A stretch of 64,000 nt of DNA from Pseudoalteromonas undina (GTDB taxonomy: Bacteria > Pseudomonadota > Gammaproteobacteria > Enterobacterales > Alteromonadaceae), in contig NZ_AHCF03000003.1 of assembly GCF_000238275.3 (NCBI RefSeq), forward strand, positions 1,178,001 through 1,242,000. The letters run 5' to 3'. A program made the translations under genes and the position numbers. Shown here piece by piece: positions 44,716-53,107 of this stretch. Each line of letters opens with the position of its first letter. The first letter of the stretch is position 1. The notes under the pieces are model-generated. The model was given only the letters and a program-made list of their open reading frames with translations. It had not been told where the DNA came from and made no database searches.

Positions 44716-45726
44716 ATGTTCTACGATTTAGCTCGCCGTTTTATGTTTACCCGTGATGCGGAGTGGGCCCATGATTTTGCTCTTAATAACTTACGTCGCT
44801 TTGCTAACACGCCATTAAGTGCTGCATGGTCACAAAGCGTGGCAAATAAACCAGTGAACTTTTTAGGCCTCGAATTTAAAAACCCAGTAGGGCTTGCTGC
44901 AGGCCTTGATAAAAATGCGGAGTGTATTGAGGCATTCGCTCAAATGGGTTTTGGCTTTGTAGAAGTGGGTACAGTAACACCGCGTCCTCAAGCGGGGAAC
45001 GATAAGCCGCGGATATTCAGGTTGCCGCAGTCAAATGCGATTATTAATCGTATGGGCTTTAATAACAAAGGTGTTGATAATTTAGTTAACAATGTTAAAG
45101 CAGCTAAATACGATGGTATTTTAGGTATCAATATTGGTAAAAATAAAGATACACCAAATGAGCAGGGCAAAGATGATTACATTCACTGTATGCGTAAAGT
45201 GTTTGAGCATGCATCATACATCACTGTAAACATTTCATCACCCAATACCCCAGGCTTACGAGACCTGCAATATGGCGCAGCATTAGATGACTTATTACAA
45301 AGCTTGAAAAACGAACAGCTTGATTTAATTGCCAAGCATAATAAGCATGTGCCTATGTTGGTGAAAATTGCGCCAGACCTAGATCCAATTCAAATTGAAC
45401 AAGTGAGCGAGTCACTGTTAAATAATAAAATTGATGGTGTTATAGCCACAAATACCACCTTAGAGCGTAGCTTAGTGCAAGGTCAGCAGTATGCTGATGA
45501 GGCAGGCGGTTTATCAGGAGCGCCAGTTAGGGAGCGTTCCACCCATGTTGTTTCTGAACTCAAGCGTTTAACAAACAATCAGTTACCTATTATTGGTGTG
45601 GGTGGTATTGATGATGCTAAATCAGCAAAAGAAAAATTTAATGCGGGTGCAGATTTAGTTCAAGTTTATACCGGTTTCATATACAAAGGACCGCAATTGG
45701 TCAAGTCGATCATTAACGACTTATAA
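44716..45726 (+). CDS. pyrD: Dihydroorotate dehydrogenase (quinone), class 2
   Basis: A 336-residue FMN enzyme of pyrimidine synthesis that oxidises dihydroorotate with quinone at the inner membrane. The N-terminal helical membrane-contact part ([21 protein letters not shown]) is characteristic of class 2, absent in class 1. [28 protein letters not shown] with the catalytic serine, and IIGVGGI near the end are the conserved blocks. AAGAGGATTATATTC before the ATG provides the ribosome site. It heads the pyrD-zapC-rlmKL-grx-uup block. Confidence 0.98.
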   Translation: MFYDLARRFMFTRDAEWAHDFALNNLRRFANTPLSAAWSQSVANKPVNFLGLEFKNPVGLAAGLDKNAECIEAFAQMGFGFVEVGTVTPRPQAGNDKPRIFRLPQSNAIINRMGFNNKGVDNLVNNVKAAKYDGILGINIGKNKDTPNEQGKDDYIHCMRKVFEHASYITVNISSPNTPGLRDLQYGAALDDLLQSLKNEQLDLIAKHNKHVPMLVKIAPDLDPIQIEQVSESLLNNKIDGVIATNTTLERSLVQGQQYADEAGGLSGAPVRERSTHVVSELKRLTNNQLPIIGVGGIDDAKSAKEKFNAGADLVQVYTGFIYKGPQLVKSIINDL

Positions 45727-45856
45727 GGATCAGTTATGTAAGCTTTTGATCGTTCGATAAATGTTCTAAAAAGACGTTTTAAAAATGGTCAAAAGCAGCT
45801 ATACTCTAAGCTTATTGTCTTATTTTATTTTTTAAGTATTAAGTAGGGAGGAGCAA

Positions 45857-46387
45857 ATGTTACAAGCGTCAAAGCAATGGCAGTGGATAGCGTGTGCTGA
45901 AAAAAACCGCTTACTGCTTGATTTAAATGACGATATGCAACTTTGTACACCTTATAAGCTTAGACAGCTCACCGATTGTGCTTTTGAAAACCCATACTTC
46001 AGCCTTGAAGATGCAGACTTTTATGAGCAAGTTTATTATTACCTTGCGCAGTTTAATTTATGGAATCCTGCCCAGTTATGCCAAATAGCGCTCAATGCAA
46101 CGGCAGTTAAATTTCAATTAAAACCAGTGTTGGCAAAAAGTTGGTTTTTTAAACCGTATACTGGTAGTACACCTAGTACTGAAGCGGTTATTAATTTAAG
46201 CTCAGAATCACAAACTGGCGAGTTTTTAATTATAGAGCATTGTCCAGATGCTTCTGTGTGCATTAATTTAAGTGAAACCTTTGCACTAGATGACAATCTA
46301 TCACTTGCCCAGTTTGAAGTTATCCGCGTTTTAAACAACCGAGTTCACCCCTTAATTACCTCACAGTACGATAGCCAAACAGCTTAG
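45857..46387 (+). CDS. zapC: Cell division protein ZapC
   Basis: A 176-residue cytoplasmic protein that binds FtsZ and bundles its protofilaments at the division ring. The beginning WQWIACAEKNRLLLDLNDDMQLCTPYKLRQL and the later ALDDNLSLAQFEVIRVLNNRVHPL are typical. The gene lies between pyrD and rlmKL, the same place as in E. coli, which strengthens the call. GGGAGGAGCAA directly before the ATG is a very strong ribosome site. E. coli has ycbX between zapC and rlmKL; it is absent here. Confidence 0.92.
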   Translation: MLQASKQWQWIACAEKNRLLLDLNDDMQLCTPYKLRQLTDCAFENPYFSLEDADFYEQVYYYLAQFNLWNPAQLCQIALNATAVKFQLKPVLAKSWFFKPYTGSTPSTEAVINLSSESQTGEFLIIEHCPDASVCINLSETFALDDNLSLAQFEVIRVLNNRVHPLITSQYDSQTA

Positions 46388-46437
46388 CCTAATTTAGTCT
46401 TTGAGACTTGTTTAAGGCGTATTTGTACGCAAACCTA

Positions 46438-46446
46438 TGTTATAAT
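46438..46446 (+). promoter_or_regulatory. Candidate extended -10 promoter of rlmKL
   Basis: TGTTATAAT (46438-46446) with a G/C-rich CCCGCGC after it and no good -35. Same pattern as the nhaC and mnmA candidates. Confidence 0.5.
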
Positions 46447-46477
46447 CCCGCGCAATTAGCTATTAAGGGTTTTTACT

Positions 46478-48595
46478 TTGCAATTTATCGCACTTACTTC
46501 TATCGGAATCGAAAATTTATTGGTTGATGAACTTACAGAACTTGGCGCTACGGTGTCAAAGCAAACTGTGGGTTCTGTTCGCTTTGAGGCTGACTCATTG
46601 CTAGCGCAAAAAGTGTGTTTATCTACACGCTTTGCTACGCGTGTACTTATGCTTATTGAAGAAAAAGAAGGCGTAAATGACAAAGACAGCTTGTACAAAT
46701 TTGCACGCTTACAACCTTGGCAAGAATGGTTTGGCCCAACACAAACTTTTGCTGTTGATTTTAATGGCACAAACGATTCACTTAAAAATACCCAGTTTTC
46801 TGGTTTAGTAATTAAAGATGCGATTGTTGATTACTTTAACGATTTATTTGAACAGCGACCAAATGTAGATAAGCAAGATGCCAATGTGCGAGTGGTTGCA
46901 CGTTTAAATCGTCATGGCGTTTCACTTTATATTGATTACTCAGGGCCGCGTTTATCAGAGCGTGGTTACCGTCAAGGTCAAGGCAAAGCACCCATAAAAG
47001 AGCATTTAGCTGCGGCAATAATAAAACGTAGTGGCTGGCTCGAAAATGTCAATCAACCACTATTCGATCCATGTTGTGGTGCCGGCACTATTTTAATAGA
47101 AGCGGCTGGAATGGCACGTAATGAAGCGCCTGGATTATTCCGTGAAGGATTTGCGTTTGAGCGTTTACCTAGCTTTAGAGTGGCAAAATTCAAAGAACTT
47201 AAAGAGCAACTTTTAGCGAATATTACTGATCCTAAATTATGGTTAATTGGCCATGATTACGATGCACAAGTACTTGATAAAGCGATTGCTAATGCGCAGC
47301 GTGCAGAGCTTGATACGGTGATTAAATTTAAGCAAAGCGATGCGACAAAACTGACGAGCGTTGCAAAATTGCCGGGTGTTGTTATTTCTAACTTACCTTA
47401 TGGTGAGCGTATTGGTTCTATGGCTGAACTTGTAAACTTGCATCGTAGCTTAGGTGTTGGTTTTAAAAAGCACTTTAATCATTGGAAACTCGCTCTACTG
47501 GGCATGGATGAAAGCCTGTTTAAATTACTTAAATTAGTGAAGCAAAAACGCTATAAATTTAAAAATGGCCCCCTTGATGTTGAATTAAACCTGTATCAGC
47601 TTGATGACAAGCAAGTCAGCCTTACCTCTGATGACAAACCCGCTTTAAACTTCGAAGGCTCGATGGCATTTGCTAATCGCCTGAAAAAGAACAAGCAAGG
47701 TTTAAAAAATTGGCTTAAGCAAAATCAAGTCCATGCGTATCGTGTTTACGATGCAGATATTCCTGAATACAACGTTGCGGTTGATATTTATGGTGATTCA
47801 GCGGTTATTTTTGAATACGCAGCACCGAAAGAGATTGATGAAAAAACCTCTGAGAAGCGTTTACAAGATGTTATTAGCTTGACAGCACAACAACTTGATA
47901 TTGCACCTGAAAACATTGCTGTAAAAGTACGTAAAAAGCAAAAAGGTGAAGAGCAATATACACCCATGGCTAAGCAAAATAGAACCATGGTAGTAGAAGA
48001 GTTTGGTGCTAAGTTTAAAGTTAATTTATTTGACTACTTAGACACGGGGCTATTTTTAGATCATCGCCTTGCACGTCGTTACATTCAAGAAAACGCAAAA
48101 GATAAGCGCTTTTTGAACCTGTTTGCATACACAGGAACCGCCTCAGTTCATGCAGCCATTGGTGGCGCAAAAGCGATTACTACCGTTGATTTATCTAAAA
48201 CCTACTTAAAGTGGGGTCAAGATAACTTTGCGCTTAACGATATTAGCAATACACGTTATCGTTTTGAGCAAGCAGATTGTTTAAAATGGCTAGAGTATGC
48301 ACAAGGGCAGTATGACCTGATCTTTTTAGATCCGCCTACTTTTTCAAATTCTAAACGAATGAAAGACGCGTTTGATGTGCAAAACGACCACATTAAGCTG
48401 TTAACTTGGGTTAAAAAAATATTGAGCCCATCGGGTACGCTAATATTCTCTAATAATAAACGCGGTTTTGTAATGGATGAAGTTGGCTTGATGGGGTTAG
48501 GGTTAAAAGCAGAAAATATTTCTGAAAAAACCTTATCTCCTGACTTTAAACGAAATAAAAAAATTCATAATAGCTGGTTAATTAAACATGGCTAA
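46478..48595 (+). CDS. rlmL: Bifunctional 23S rRNA methyltransferase RlmKL
   Basis: A 705-residue fusion enzyme that makes m2G2445 (RlmL part) and m7G2069 (RlmK part) in 23S rRNA. It has a THUMP domain at about 45-155, the RlmL methyltransferase with DPCCGAGT (197-204) and NLPY (305-308), and the C-terminal RlmK methyltransferase with LNLFAYTGTASVHAA (about 546-560) and DPPTFSNSK (about 618-626). The start is TTG at 46478: no ATG fits the family N-terminus MQFIALTSIG, and AAGGGT lies about seven bases upstream. It overlaps the glutaredoxin-like gene by 8 bp. Confidence 0.96.
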   Translation: MQFIALTSIGIENLLVDELTELGATVSKQTVGSVRFEADSLLAQKVCLSTRFATRVLMLIEEKEGVNDKDSLYKFARLQPWQEWFGPTQTFAVDFNGTNDSLKNTQFSGLVIKDAIVDYFNDLFEQRPNVDKQDANVRVVARLNRHGVSLYIDYSGPRLSERGYRQGQGKAPIKEHLAAAIIKRSGWLENVNQPLFDPCCGAGTILIEAAGMARNEAPGLFREGFAFERLPSFRVAKFKELKEQLLANITDPKLWLIGHDYDAQVLDKAIANAQRAELDTVIKFKQSDATKLTSVAKLPGVVISNLPYGERIGSMAELVNLHRSLGVGFKKHFNHWKLALLGMDESLFKLLKLVKQKRYKFKNGPLDVELNLYQLDDKQVSLTSDDKPALNFEGSMAFANRLKKNKQGLKNWLKQNQVHAYRVYDADIPEYNVAVDIYGDSAVIFEYAAPKEIDEKTSEKRLQDVISLTAQQLDIAPENIAVKVRKKQKGEEQYTPMAKQNRTMVVEEFGAKFKVNLFDYLDTGLFLDHRLARRYIQENAKDKRFLNLFAYTGTASVHAAIGGAKAITTVDLSKTYLKWGQDNFALNDISNTRYRFEQADCLKWLEYAQGQYDLIFLDPPTFSNSKRMKDAFDVQNDHIKLLTWVKKILSPSGTLIFSNNKRGFVMDEVGLMGLGLKAENISEKTLSPDFKRNKKIHNSWLIKHG

Positions 48596-48827
48596 GTGGA
48601 TTTTATATCACACCGACGGCTGCCACTTGTGCGAGCAAGCAGAGCAGCTGTTAAAACCGTTACTTTCATCAACCGATGAATTACAACTTATTGATATTAT
48701 GAGCGATGACGCATTAATTTTAGAGTATCAAATAAGCATTCCGGTTTTAAAAAATCAACAAGGCCAACAATTATTTTGGCCTTTTACTGCACCTCAGGCG
48801 CAGCAGTTTTTAGCGCAAGCAGAATAA
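48588..48827 (+). CDS. Glutaredoxin family protein (DUF836)
   Basis: A 79-residue thioredoxin-fold protein starting WILYHTDGCHLC, with a CxxC redox motif at Cys12 and Cys15. The short form and the C-terminal VLKNQQGQQLFWPFTAPQAQQFL fit the DUF836 glutaredoxin-like family. Its ATG lies inside the last codons of rlmKL (8-bp overlap), and uup starts 15 bp later, so the three genes are translated from one message. Its redox partner is unknown. Confidence 0.9.
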   Translation: MAKWILYHTDGCHLCEQAEQLLKPLLSSTDELQLIDIMSDDALILEYQISIPVLKNQQGQQLFWPFTAPQAQQFLAQAE

Positions 48828-48842
48828 GAGTAAAGATTAACT

Positions 48843-50756
48843 ATGGATTTAATTAGAATTTCAAAAGCACAATTAGCTTACGGTACACACCCATTACTTG
48901 ATAATGCAGATGCAGTAATCGAAAGTGGCGAACGTGTGTGTATTGTAGGTCGCAATGGTGCAGGTAAATCAACGCTTTTAAAAGTACTCGACGGTCAAGT
49001 AATACTTGATGATGGCGAAATAAACCAAGTTGGTAGTTTAAAAATATCGCGTTTAGAGCAAGATCCACCTAAAGGGGCAAGTGGCACTGTATTTGATTAT
49101 GTTGCCCAAGGTATGCCCGAAATTGCTAACTTACTTATTGACTTTCATCATGTAAGCACACAATTGCAAACAGATTGCACTGATCAACTATTAAATAAAT
49201 TAGAGCGTTTATCTAATAAATTAGAGGCGGCAGATGGCTGGCGTTTTGATAGCCGAATTCAGCTTGTACTTACTCAATTAGAGCTAACTCCTGATGCGAA
49301 ACTTGAGTCGCTTTCTGGTGGTTGGTTACGTAAAGTTGCATTAGCGCGTGCTTTAGTGAGTGAGCCTGATTTATTACTGCTCGATGAGCCTACTAACCAC
49401 TTGGATATGACAAGTGTAATGTGGTTAGAGCAATTCCTAAAAGAATTTAAAGGCGGCATTGTATTTATATCTCATGACCGTGCATTTATTCGAGCTGTTG
49501 CTACACGTATTTTAGATTTAGATCGCGGTAAGCTAATTTCTTATCCTGGTGATTATGCCACTTACTTAGAACAAAAAGCGCATGATTTAAAAGTAGAAGA
49601 AACACAAAATGCATTGTTTGATAAACGCTTAGCGGAAGAAGAAGCGTGGATCCGCCAAGGTGTTAAAGCTCGTCGAACCCGTAATGAAGGCCGTGTTCGT
49701 GAGCTGAAACAATTACGTAATGAACGTAAACAACGTGTGGAACAAGTAGGTAAAACTGATTTCAATATCGAAACAGCGGATCGTTCAGGTAAACTAGTAT
49801 TTGAAGCTAAACACTTAAATCATGCATTTAAAGACAAAGTGATAGCTGATGATTTCTCTACCTTAGTGATGCGTGGCGATCGTATTGGTTTGGTGGGGCC
49901 TAATGGTATTGGTAAAACAACGCTATTAAAATTATTGTTTGGTGATTTAAAAGCAGACAGTGGTGAAATAAAGCAAGGTGTTAACTTAGAGTTTGCATAT
50001 TTCGATCAGTACCGTGAGAAGCTTGATGAAGAAGCGACCGTTCAAGATAACGTTGCTGAAGGTAAGCAAGAAGTGATGATGGGCGGACGCTCACGTCACG
50101 TGTTAGGCTATTTACAAGACTTTTTATTTCCGCCAGCACGTGCTCGTACACCGGTAAAAGCACTTTCAGGTGGTGAGAAAAACAGGTTGTTATTAGCCAA
50201 GTTATTTTTGAAACCTTCAAATATATTAGTGCTCGATGAGCCTACCAATGACTTAGATATAGAAACATTAGAGCTACTTGAAGATATTATTAACCAATAT
50301 CAAGGTACTGTGCTTATAGTAAGTCACGACCGAGAGTTTATTGATAATACCTGTTCGAGTGTTTGGGCATTTGAAGGTAACGGCAAAGTTACTGATATAG
50401 TTGGTGGCTACAGTGATTATGAAGCTTATACCAACTATTTGGCGGAGCAGCACAAAGAGTTGCAAAAGCAGCCAGTCAAAAAAGTTGAAAAAACAGAGCC
50501 AACGCCAGTTAAAAGCAATAACAAAGCAAATAAACTCTCTTACAAATTAAAACTTGAACTAGAGCAACTACCTAATAAAATGGAGCAACTTGAAGCTGAA
50601 CTTGAAAAACAACAAGAACGAGTAAGTCATGAAGATTTTTTCAAGCAAGACAGTGATATAACAGCCAAGGAATTGAACCATTTAGCCCAACTTGAGTCTG
50701 ACCTTGAAGCCGCTTTTGAGCGTTGGGAAGAACTTGAAGAATTAAAGAATCAGTAG
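48843..50756 (+). CDS. uup: ABC-F family ATPase Uup
   Basis: A soluble protein of 637 residues with two ABC cassettes and no membrane domain, of the ABC-F class that acts on ribosomes; loss of E. coli Uup raises precise excision of transposons. Walker A motifs are GRNGAGKST (36-44) and GPNGIGKTT (about 352-360); signature motifs are LSGGWLRKVALARA (about 157) and LSGGEKNRLLLAK (about 442). A basic linker follows the first cassette, and the C-terminal 555-637 is a coiled coil typical of Uup. Neighbours match E. coli. Confidence 0.95.
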   Translation: MDLIRISKAQLAYGTHPLLDNADAVIESGERVCIVGRNGAGKSTLLKVLDGQVILDDGEINQVGSLKISRLEQDPPKGASGTVFDYVAQGMPEIANLLIDFHHVSTQLQTDCTDQLLNKLERLSNKLEAADGWRFDSRIQLVLTQLELTPDAKLESLSGGWLRKVALARALVSEPDLLLLDEPTNHLDMTSVMWLEQFLKEFKGGIVFISHDRAFIRAVATRILDLDRGKLISYPGDYATYLEQKAHDLKVEETQNALFDKRLAEEEAWIRQGVKARRTRNEGRVRELKQLRNERKQRVEQVGKTDFNIETADRSGKLVFEAKHLNHAFKDKVIADDFSTLVMRGDRIGLVGPNGIGKTTLLKLLFGDLKADSGEIKQGVNLEFAYFDQYREKLDEEATVQDNVAEGKQEVMMGGRSRHVLGYLQDFLFPPARARTPVKALSGGEKNRLLLAKLFLKPSNILVLDEPTNDLDIETLELLEDIINQYQGTVLIVSHDREFIDNTCSSVWAFEGNGKVTDIVGGYSDYEAYTNYLAEQHKELQKQPVKKVEKTEPTPVKSNNKANKLSYKLKLELEQLPNKMEQLEAELEKQQERVSHEDFFKQDSDITAKELNHLAQLESDLEAAFERWEELEELKNQ

Positions 50757-50767
50757 TAAGGAATAAA

Positions 50768-52507
50768 ATGAAATATAAATTACTCGCGGCCAGTGTTTTA
50801 GCCACACTGAGTACATCAGCAATAAGTGCAACGTACCAGTTAACCGAATTAGGTGACTTTGAAGCTGCCAAACATACTTATGTTACTGATGTGAGTGAAA
50901 ACGGCCATGTTATAGGTCAAGCTAACGGATTGTTTAACCTACCTATTGATATTAGTTATATCGACTTTACAGATAATATAATAAAGAGTGCATACGACAA
51001 CGAAGTTAAAAGGTTTGAAAACATTGATAAAGAAATAACCTTTACCCTCGATGATATAGAAAATAATGATGCTGTTTACACTAATGCTGACGCACATACT
51101 TTTATGGTTGGCTTTCTATCTTCTCGGTCTGAAGATTTTGAATATCAAAAAATCAGTTCGCTTATTGCTACAAGCTATAATAACGGTTTAATAACTGAGC
51201 AGTCTCTTTTCGATGAATCTTCACTTGATTATGATGGGCTAACTCGATCAGTAAGTAACTTTTATACAGGTGTAGCGCAAGACGGTACTTCGGTTGGTTG
51301 GGGAAGTGCACCCTTTGATAAAGTAAGCTTTACACCAGATGGCGAAACTGATGAAGAAACGTGGTTTACTCGTGAGTTTATAGAGCGCGGAATTTTAATC
51401 TCTGCTGGTGGTGTTGAAGTGCCGCTTTTACCAGAATTTAATGAGCATGGTGGCAGTAGTAAAGCCACTGATATCATTGCCACAGACACAGGCTATGTGG
51501 TTGTAGGTAATGTATCTGTAAGTATTCCGACAGAGAGACAAACCACAATTACAGACAATTGTGATGGCCTTGATGAGCCAGTTATGGCTTGTATCGAGTT
51601 AATTAATTCTCGAAATACGCGAGGTGTATTCAATAAAACAGCGGTTAAATGGACTCTAGACAGCACTTATAATGTGACTTCAACAGAGTTGCTAGGTTTA
51701 GCGCTTACTCCGGAAGAAGATGAAGACAGAACTCCATTTAATAGTATTGCATTAGCTGTGAATAGTAATGGTATTGCTGTAGGGTCTTCAGATACCCGAG
51801 ATATTGACAACGATAATAGAATCTACAGTATGCCAACTTATTTTAAAGACGGTGAGGTAGTTGACTTTATAAACCAGCAAGATGATTGGCAAGCAGGTAA
51901 AGCATTTGCAATCAATGATAATGACATTATTGCAGGTTATGCTGCTAAACCCATTGAAGGCTCTTTAAGAAACAAACTTTTCTACCATGATATAAATACA
52001 AACACGACGGTGTTTCCTGAAGATTATTTTATAAGCTCAAGCTCATATGCAAATGATATTAATAATCAAGGTTATATTGTAGGTGAAGGTGATGTTGGTG
52101 ATACTGCGAGTACCAGGCGTTCAGAAGCTTTTATTTATAAAATTGGTGATGACAAAATCACTAATCTAAATAGTCTACTACCATGTTTTGACAGTGATGG
52201 TGAAACTAGCTTTAGTTATAAAATGGTAGAGGCGAAATCAATCAACGAAAATAATGAAGTATTTGGTGTAGCAACTAAAACGGTTGAAAAATTAGACTCG
52301 CTAGGTGAGGTCATAACCGACATTAATGGCAACATTCAATATGAAAGTGTTGCTGTTGCAGTAAAACTTTCACCGATTGCTAATGGCGAAGTTGAAAATT
52401 GTAAAGCCCCAGATACAGAGTTTTATGAACGTAGCTCAGCCAGCTTCTCATGGTTTGGTTTGTTACTGCTACCTTTAGTTGGATTAAGACGCGTTTTTCG
52501 TTTCTAA
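50768..52507 (+). CDS. DUF3466 family surface/periplasmic protein with C-terminal sorting-like tail
   Basis: A 579-residue exported protein: a signal peptide (MKYKLLAASVLATLSTSAISA), a long repetitive beta-rich region with several 'NDINNQGYIVGEG / INDNDIIAGYA' type extracellular repeats, and a C-terminal SWFGLLLLPLVGLRRVFRF made of a hydrophobic segment followed by arginines. That tail resembles the GlyGly-CTERM sorting signals processed by rhombosortase, but Ser-Ala replaces Gly-Gly, so this is uncertain. The DUF3466 family is seen in marine gamma-proteobacteria and has no known function. It begins 11 bp after uup and has a strong terminator. Confidence 0.85.
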   Translation: MKYKLLAASVLATLSTSAISATYQLTELGDFEAAKHTYVTDVSENGHVIGQANGLFNLPIDISYIDFTDNIIKSAYDNEVKRFENIDKEITFTLDDIENNDAVYTNADAHTFMVGFLSSRSEDFEYQKISSLIATSYNNGLITEQSLFDESSLDYDGLTRSVSNFYTGVAQDGTSVGWGSAPFDKVSFTPDGETDEETWFTREFIERGILISAGGVEVPLLPEFNEHGGSSKATDIIATDTGYVVVGNVSVSIPTERQTTITDNCDGLDEPVMACIELINSRNTRGVFNKTAVKWTLDSTYNVTSTELLGLALTPEEDEDRTPFNSIALAVNSNGIAVGSSDTRDIDNDNRIYSMPTYFKDGEVVDFINQQDDWQAGKAFAINDNDIIAGYAAKPIEGSLRNKLFYHDINTNTTVFPEDYFISSSSYANDINNQGYIVGEGDVGDTASTRRSEAFIYKIGDDKITNLNSLLPCFDSDGETSFSYKMVEAKSINENNEVFGVATKTVEKLDSLGEVITDINGNIQYESVAVAVKLSPIANGEVENCKAPDTEFYERSSASFSWFGLLLLPLVGLRRVFRF

Positions 52508-52524
52508 GTACTGCTATTCGTTTA

Positions 52525-52559
52525 TAAAAAAAACCAACTTGTTAAGTTGGTTTTTTTTT
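52525..52559. terminator. Bidirectional intrinsic terminator
   Basis: A-tract, AACCAACTT, loop GTT, AAGTTGGTT, T9. It serves the DUF3466 gene on the plus strand and possibly the DUF2062 gene on the minus strand. Confidence 0.93.
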
Positions 52560-52600
52560 GTCTATAGTAATATTAACAGAAGTACTTGATGAAGTAGTCG

Positions 52601-53107
52601 CTAGTTATTTCTAGATATCCAAGCTTTTCTTACTGAGCGACGCCAAATTAAATCAATACCAAAATAGCCAATAACACTGGCAATAGATGCGCAAACAAGC
52701 GAACCCACTAAAAAAGCAGGGCCAATGGTAGTAAGGCTTTCTATAAACCACGCCCAACTAGCCTCAAACGCAAAATGCTGCTCAGGTTGATTTAGTACTA
52801 ATGTACCAACCAAGTATGAGCCGTAAAAAATAGGTGGCATTGTAAGTGGGTTGGTGATCCACACCAAAGCAACAGAAATAGGCAAATTAACTCTTAAGAT
52901 TATGGCTGCGGCAGCTGCTAGCACCATTTGAAAAGGAACAGGGATGAATGCAAAAAAAAGTCCAACGGCAAAGGCACCGCGTGCTGAGCGTCGATTTAAA
53001 TGCCAAAGGTTAGCATCATGTAAAAGACGACCAAATATCCTTAGTGATTTGTGATGTCTAATTTTATTTGGATCAGGTAAAAACCGTTGGATCGTTTTTT
53101 TAGCCAT
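52601..53107 (-). CDS. DUF2062 domain membrane protein
   Basis: A 168-residue protein with a basic N-terminus (MAKKTIQRFLPDPNKIRHHKSLRIFGRLLHDANLWHLNRRS) and about three hydrophobic segments. GLFFAFIPVPFQMVLAAAAAIILRVNLPISVALVWITNPLTMPPIFY is the DUF2062 hallmark. The function is unknown; such proteins are sometimes near glycosyltransferase or envelope genes. Its start codon region overlaps the proposed start of comEC on the opposite strand by 21 bp, an unusual head-to-head overlap in which the two promoters would sit inside the neighbouring genes. Confidence 0.9.
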   Translation of the reverse strand: MAKKTIQRFLPDPNKIRHHKSLRIFGRLLHDANLWHLNRRSARGAFAVGLFFAFIPVPFQMVLAAAAAIILRVNLPISVALVWITNPLTMPPIFYGSYLVGTLVLNQPEQHFAFEASWAWFIESLTTIGPAFLVGSLVCASIASVIGYFGIDLIWRRSVRKAWISRNN

